Shown: positions 62,484 through 64,000 of the stretch, one piece after another
How positions within the stretch are numbered: position 1 is the stretch's first letter
How the letters are laid out: every line of letters starts with the position of its first letter
From: Christiangramia sp.
GTDB lineage: Bacteria; Bacteroidota; Bacteroidia; Flavobacteriales; Flavobacteriaceae
Reading direction: 5' to 3'
DNA length: 64,000 bases
NCBI RefSeq assembly: GCF_029937855.1
Contig: NZ_JAPYPC010000010.1
Span: forward strand, 1 to 64,000
Translations under genes and position numbers: made by a program
The notes under the pieces: generated by a model
What the model saw: the letters and a program-made list of their open reading frames with translations, nothing else
The model's database searches: none
Told to the model about the DNA's origin: nothing

Positions 62484-63096
62484 CTATTTCGCTTTCAGTT
62501 TCTTCTTCTACATCAAGGCTATCTTCATCAAGATCCCTATATCTACCACTTCCATCGCCAAGAACAAGATCTATCACGGAAGTTTTCATCAATTTATCTC
62601 CTGGCTCCACCAATGTGCCTTTGTGTCTTAGTTCCAGAACCGCGTCTTCAGCAATATCTGGCTTGTAACTAATCTCTCCAATTTCAAAACCCAGGGATCT
62701 TAAAGTCGGTTCCACCTGTCTTCTGGTTTTTCGAATTAGATTATTTGGAATTTCAATCTTTCTATATCCTGAAGGATTAAGAGTCAAATAAATTTTCCTT
62801 TCCTCTTTTACAAACTTTCCGGGTGCAGGCACCTGATCTATTACTGAATATCCCGGAAAATCAGGATTAAAATTCGCCGAATCCAAAATCTCAAAATCAA
62901 GTTCTAATTCATCCAGCCTGTCTTCCACATTATCCAGATTCATTTTTGCCAGATCTGGCACCTCTATTCTTTGATCCTGATTTGTAGAATAATCAAGCCA
63001 TTGCATTGTGAAGAACGAAAGCACCACTAATACAATAACTGCCAGCACCAATTGAATTAAAAATGTTTTGCTGAATATAAATCGAAATAATCCCAT
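62473..63096 (-). CDS. Membrane-anchored PASTA-domain protein
   Basis: A 207-residue protein with one N-terminal membrane helix (LIQLVLAVIVLVVLSFFTM) and two PASTA domains (IEVPDLAKMNLDNVEDRLDE with VIDQVPAPGKFV; RKIEIPNNLIRKTRRQVEPT with RHKGTLVEPG). An acidic tail follows (LDEDSLDVEEETESEIDEF). PASTA modules bind peptidoglycan fragments; here there is no kinase or penicillin-binding domain. It overlaps the rluD-like gene and is divergent from ddl, a cell-wall gene. Confidence 0.88.
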   Translation of the reverse strand: MGLFRFIFSKTFLIQLVLAVIVLVVLSFFTMQWLDYSTNQDQRIEVPDLAKMNLDNVEDRLDELELDFEILDSANFNPDFPGYSVIDQVPAPGKFVKEERKIYLTLNPSGYRKIEIPNNLIRKTRRQVEPTLRSLGFEIGEISYKPDIAEDAVLELRHKGTLVEPGDKLMKTSVIDLVLGDGSGRYRDLDEDSLDVEEETESEIDEF

Positions 63097-63113
63097 AGTT
63101 TTTAGATAATGGG

Positions 63114-63121
63114 CAAAGATA
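63114..63121 (-). promoter_or_regulatory. Candidate -7 element of the PASTA-rluD operon
   Basis: On the minus strand TATCTTTG matches TAnnTTTG, 17 bp upstream of the PASTA-gene start. No TTTG was found at the expected upstream distance. Confidence 0.5.
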
Positions 63122-63135
63122 TAAAACCCTTTGGT

Positions 63136-63167
63136 TTTGGTGACTGCCCTTATAAGTGATATTTTTG
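63136..63167 (+). promoter_or_regulatory. Promoter of ddl
   Basis: TTTG (63136-63139), a 20-bp spacer, then TATTTTTG (63160-63167), close to TTTG-N19-TAnnTTTG. It lies 30 bp upstream of the ddl start codon. Confidence 0.7.
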
Positions 63168-63197
63168 TTTAACGACTTCTAACAGGATATATTGAAT

Positions 63198-64000
63198 ATG
63201 AAGAAAAAAATTGCCATTGCCATGGGCGGTTATTCCAGTGAATATCGCATCTCCATCAACAGCGGAAATATTGTTTATAAACATCTGGACCGTGACCTTT
63301 ATGAACCTTACCGCGTTCATATCTTAAAGGGAGAATGGTTTGTTGTGGCAGAAGATGACACTCCTTATCCTATCAACAAAAGTAATTTTACGGTTAAGAT
63401 TGATGAAAAAGTGATTCAATTTGATTGTGTTTTTAATACCATTCACGGTACTCCGGGCGAAAACGGACTTCTTCAGGCCTACTTAGAATTGATTGGAATC
63501 CCTCAAACCAGTTGTGATTATTACCAATCTGCCTTAACATTTAATAAAAGGGATCTTATAAGTGTTTTAAAGCCTTACGGAATAATAGCAGCAAAAAATT
63601 ATTTTCTGAATAAAGACCAGGAAATAAATACCAAAGAAATTGTGGATAGCGTAGGCTTGCCCTGTTTTGTAAAAGCCAATCGTGCCGGCAGCAGTTTTGG
63701 AGTAACTAAGGTGAAGACTGAAGAAGAGCTGATCCCTGCTGCTAAAACGGCCTTTACTGAAGATGATGAAGCTATTATAGAATCTTATCTTGACGGCACC
63801 GAAGTTTCGGTAGGAGTAATTACTTATAAAGGTAAGATTATGGCACTACCTGTAACTGAAATCGTACCTGAAGGTGAATTCTTCGATTATGCTGCAAAAT
63901 ATCTGGGGAAATCTCAGGAGATCACGCCGGCAAGAATTTCAGCAGAAGACACAAAAAAAGTTCAGGATATTGCAGTTATGATCTACAAAAAACTGAAAAT
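63198..64000 (+). CDS. ddl: D-alanine-D-alanine ligase, 3' end beyond window
   Basis: A partial gene of 267 codons running off the right edge. It begins MKKKIAIAMGGYSSEYRISI (the Ddl N-terminal GG-x-S-E-x-x-I/V-S pattern), has FNTIHGTPGENGLLQAYLEL, GIPQTSCDY, SALTFNKRD, the ATP-grasp loop CFVKANRAGSSFGVTKVKT and EAIIESYLDGTEVSVGVI. The enzyme joins two D-alanines for peptidoglycan. The metal-binding C-terminal motifs are outside the window. It is divergent from the PASTA-rluD operon. Confidence 0.95.
   Translation, partial: MKKKIAIAMGGYSSEYRISINSGNIVYKHLDRDLYEPYRVHILKGEWFVVAEDDTPYPINKSNFTVKIDEKVIQFDCVFNTIHGTPGENGLLQAYLELIGIPQTSCDYYQSALTFNKRDLISVLKPYGIIAAKNYFLNKDQEINTKEIVDSVGLPCFVKANRAGSSFGVTKVKTEEELIPAAKTAFTEDDEAIIESYLDGTEVSVGVITYKGKIMALPVTEIVPEGEFFDYAAKYLGKSQEITPARISAEDTKKVQDIAVMIYKKLK

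Noticed and set aside
1-64000. CRISPR arrays, complete tRNA or rRNA genes, retron-like RNAs
   Set aside because: Looked for regular spaced repeats, cloverleaf arms and reverse-transcriptase motifs by eye and found none that hold.

Overview
The window looks like the chromosome of a marine-type Flavobacteriaceae bacterium (Bacteroidota). A Gramella/Christiangramella-like genus is my guess from gene order and codon style; I made no database comparison. Supporting signs are an AT-rich sequence, promoters of the Bacteroidota type (TTTG-N19-TAnnTTTG, seen exactly upstream of the trp operon), mostly absent Shine-Dalgarno sequences, many lipobox signal peptides, a ribosomal protein THX gene, and a contiguous trpEGDCFBA operon.

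Layout. (1) 1-5.1 kb is the end of a damaged defence island: an insertion-sequence end, the surviving 3' part of an AAA_13-type ATPase gene, an intact type I restriction gene hsdR and a DUF4268 nuclease-like gene, closing with a tRNA-end-like scrap and a strong terminator. A decayed HEPN gene (HI0074-like) follows. (2) 5.5-12.2 kb holds a small esterase, a WYL regulator and sbcDC. (3) 12.3-26.8 kb on the minus strand is the main accessory region: an eight-gene, tightly spaced run hsdM-hsdS-DUF262/DUF1524-DUF262-hsdR-membrane zinc-ribbon protein-winged-helix/endonuclease protein-DUF2779 nuclease. I regard this composite as the best candidate for an undescribed defence system. (4) 27-32 kb, minus strand, has a secreted EEP-family phosphodiesterase and a TerB-like / coiled-coil membrane / vWA-like lipoprotein trio. 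A HTH-plus-membrane protein follows, with a cluster of TTGGACA heptamers at its upstream end. (5) 32.2-36.6 kb, plus strand: a small lipoprotein, a lipoprotein-type TPR histidine kinase with its response regulator, and a DUF4242/cyclase-like/AraC fusion. (6) 36.6-39.0 kb: a cupin and a BBE-type flavoenzyme lie between two ~180-200 bp inverted copies of a MITE-like element. (7) 39-52.6 kb is mixed housekeeping: a PLP enzyme, DUF808, an exonuclease-GIY-YIG fusion, a DbpA-like helicase, RlmF, an HD protein, a barrel protein, a subtilase lipoprotein, a rhodanese, and a marR-nitroreductase-yceI operon. (8) 52.6-59.5 kb: the trp operon, preceded by a complete transcription attenuator with a 15-residue leader peptide carrying three consecutive Trp codons. 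(9) 59.5-64 kb: two short genes (one is ribosomal protein THX), a UDG-fold protein, YaaA, an RluD-like synthase, a PASTA protein and the 5' part of ddl.

No complete tRNA, rRNA or CRISPR array was seen. Three copies of a REP-like two-hairpin repeat are present, two of them inside the trp operon.
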